Part shown: positions 7,239 to 7,837 of the stretch, piece after piece
Layout of the letters: each line of letters starts with the position of its first letter
Position numbering within the stretch: position 1 is the first letter of the stretch
From: an uncultured Bacteroidales bacterium
GTDB lineage: Bacteria > Bacteroidota > Bacteroidia > Bacteroidales > UBA932
Length of the DNA: 7,837 nucleotides
Assembly: GCA_905235775.1 (NCBI GenBank)
Contig: CAJOMY010000082.1
Span: 1-7,837 of the forward strand
Reading direction: 5' to 3'
Program-made: the position numbers and the translations under genes
The notes under the pieces: generated by a model
What the model was told of the DNA's origin: nothing
The model's input: only the letters and a program-made list of their open reading frames with translations
Databases searched by the model: none

Positions 7239-7246
7239 CAAATATA
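7239..7246 (-). promoter_or_regulatory. Putative -7 element upstream of the GH3 gene
   Basis: On the minus strand this reads TATATTTG, an exact match to TAnnTTTG, within an AT-rich patch (about 7230-7262) that contrasts with the surrounding GC-rich coding sequence. A TTTG about 11 bp upstream is too close to be a standard -33 box. Initiation would fall around 7232-7234, giving an almost leaderless transcript for ATG7229 or about a 19-nt leader for ATG7214. It suggests GH3 is expressed separately from the M23 gene upstream. Confidence 0.45.
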
Positions 7247-7279
7247 CAAAAAACAATCAAACTTCCCAGCCCTCGCTCC

Positions 7280-7294
7280 GCGCCCCGGCGGCGC
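7280..7294 (-). terminator. GC hairpin immediately after the M23 peptidase stop
   Basis: An inverted repeat, GCGCC (7280-7284) and GGCGC (7290-7294), with a 5-nt loop, directly abuts the stop codon of the M23 gene. The nearest T-run on the minus strand lies some 20-25 nt further on, so this is not a textbook intrinsic terminator. It could slow or stop read-through into GH3, or be chance in GC-rich DNA. Confidence 0.25.
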
Positions 7295-7837
7295 TCAGTT
7301 CACCCGGATCTTCTGCCCGACGCGGATCTTGTCAGGATTGATTCCGGGATTGAGTTTCTTGATGGTATTCAAGGACTTGCCCTGCTTGCTCGCAATAGTG
7401 CTGAGGCTGTCGCCGGACTTGACGGTGTAGTAGCGGATGGCGGCGCGCTCGGCGGCCAGGCGCCGCTCCTCTTCGAGGATCTTCTCGTCGCCGCCGTAGA
7501 CGTCGTCTTCCTCGTCAAGCGACTCCGGGGTATAGCGCGAGTGTGCATCCAGATAGCTGCGCCGCAGCACGAAGACGTTCCCGCGCAGCTCGCCACTCTC
7601 ATAGTCGGCAATCCACTCCGGATCGAAGGCGAAGCCCTGCCAGCGGGTCTCGAAGTGCAGGTGCGGCCCCGTGGAACGGCCGGTGGAGCCGCCCAGGCCG
7701 ATCTCGTCGCCGGCCCGCACCCAGTCCCCCACTTCGACCTTGCGCTTCGACAGGTGCCCGTAGTAGGTCTCCAGGCCGTTTTCGTGCCGGATGATGACGA
7801 GGTTGCCATAGCCCTTGGTGTAGGTGGACGCGCGCAC
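7295..7837 (-). CDS. M23 family metallopeptidase with C-terminal LysM domain (partial, N-terminus outside window)
   Basis: These are the last 180 codons of a zinc endopeptidase that cuts peptidoglycan cross-bridges or stem peptides in the cell envelope. The peptidase domain (about 1-75 of the visible part) contains GYGNLVIIRH, the catalytic-type histidine H28 in TYYGHLS, the GSTGRSTG loop and the H59-L-H61 motif, whose last histidine is a zinc ligand. The first zinc ligands (His and Asp) should lie before the window edge, so activity cannot be confirmed, but the visible catalytic residues are intact, unlike degenerate EnvC-type proteins. A charged linker with a short coiled-coil-like helix (about 107-135) leads to one LysM domain (about 136-179, YYTVKSGDSLSTIA to VGQKIRVN), which binds glycan chains. 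The GTG at the edge is an internal valine codon, not a start. GH3 lies 65 bp downstream on the same strand but appears to have its own promoter. Confidence 0.93.
   Translation of the reverse strand: MRASTYTKGYGNLVIIRHENGLETYYGHLSKRKVEVGDWVRAGDEIGLGGSTGRSTGPHLHFETRWQGFAFDPEWIADYESGELRGNVFVLRRSYLDAHSRYTPESLDEEDDVYGGDEKILEEERRLAAERAAIRYYTVKSGDSLSTIASKQGKSLNTIKKLNPGINPDKIRVGQKIRVN

Noticed and set aside
5559..7430. A 623-codon open frame on the plus strand, antisense to GH3 and the end of the M23 gene
   Set aside because: It has the same composition-shadow pattern: no domain, signal peptide or family motif, and it crosses the GH3 promoter region and the end of the M23 gene. The minus-strand GH3 frame has intact catalytic motifs.
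1..7837. CRISPR array, insertion sequence, phage, toxin-antitoxin or defence system
   Set aside because: I found no spaced direct repeats, terminal inverted repeats, transposase or nuclease motifs. Apart from the Sel1 fragment at the left edge, all coding capacity is accounted for by four ordinary genes and a tRNA.

Overview
The window is a 7.8-kb piece of a GC-rich genome (roughly 60-65% G+C by eye) that looks like an uncultured gut- or rumen-type Bacteroidales. The evidence is a hybrid two-component system (HTCS) regulator of the kind largely confined to Bacteroidota, TAnnTTTG-type -7 promoter elements, no Shine-Dalgarno sequences at the starts, and carbohydrate-active enzymes typical of polysaccharide utilisation loci (PULs). 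A high-GC lineage such as the rumen RC9/Cryptobacteroides-like group is a guess from composition only.

Layout. Bases 1 to about 77 are AT-rich (about 30% G+C) and encode a piece of a Sel1-like repeat. They do not belong with what follows: at about 75-88 the sequence switches abruptly to about 64% G+C and into the middle of an HTCS sensor-regulator (101-2866, plus strand, N-terminus missing). Three bases after the HTCS stop comes a GH97 glycosidase (2870-4789) whose active-site residues indicate the retaining, alpha-galactosidase-like branch. A tRNA-Leu(UAG) with its own short promoter (4829-4910) follows. Facing these genes on the minus strand are a secreted GH3 glycosidase of the beta-xylosidase/beta-glucosidase type (4935-7229) and the C-terminal half of an M23 peptidase with a LysM domain (7295-7837), which runs off the window edge.

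How the genes work together. The HTCS would sense an oligosaccharide in the periplasm through its propeller/Y_Y_Y sensor and switch on nearby glycan-degradation genes through its AraC-type domain. The GH97 directly behind it is probably co-transcribed and is a likely target or partner. The GH3 is convergent, has its own promoter-like element, and may serve the same or a different glycan. No SusC/SusD pair is in view, so this is at most the edge of a PUL. The M23/LysM protein is a cell-wall enzyme with no obvious link to the glycan genes.

I see no CRISPR array, insertion sequence, phage gene or defence system. The most unusual feature is the breakpoint at the left end, which I think is more likely an assembly or library chimera than biology. 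The very long antisense frames in the window are composition shadows of the real genes.
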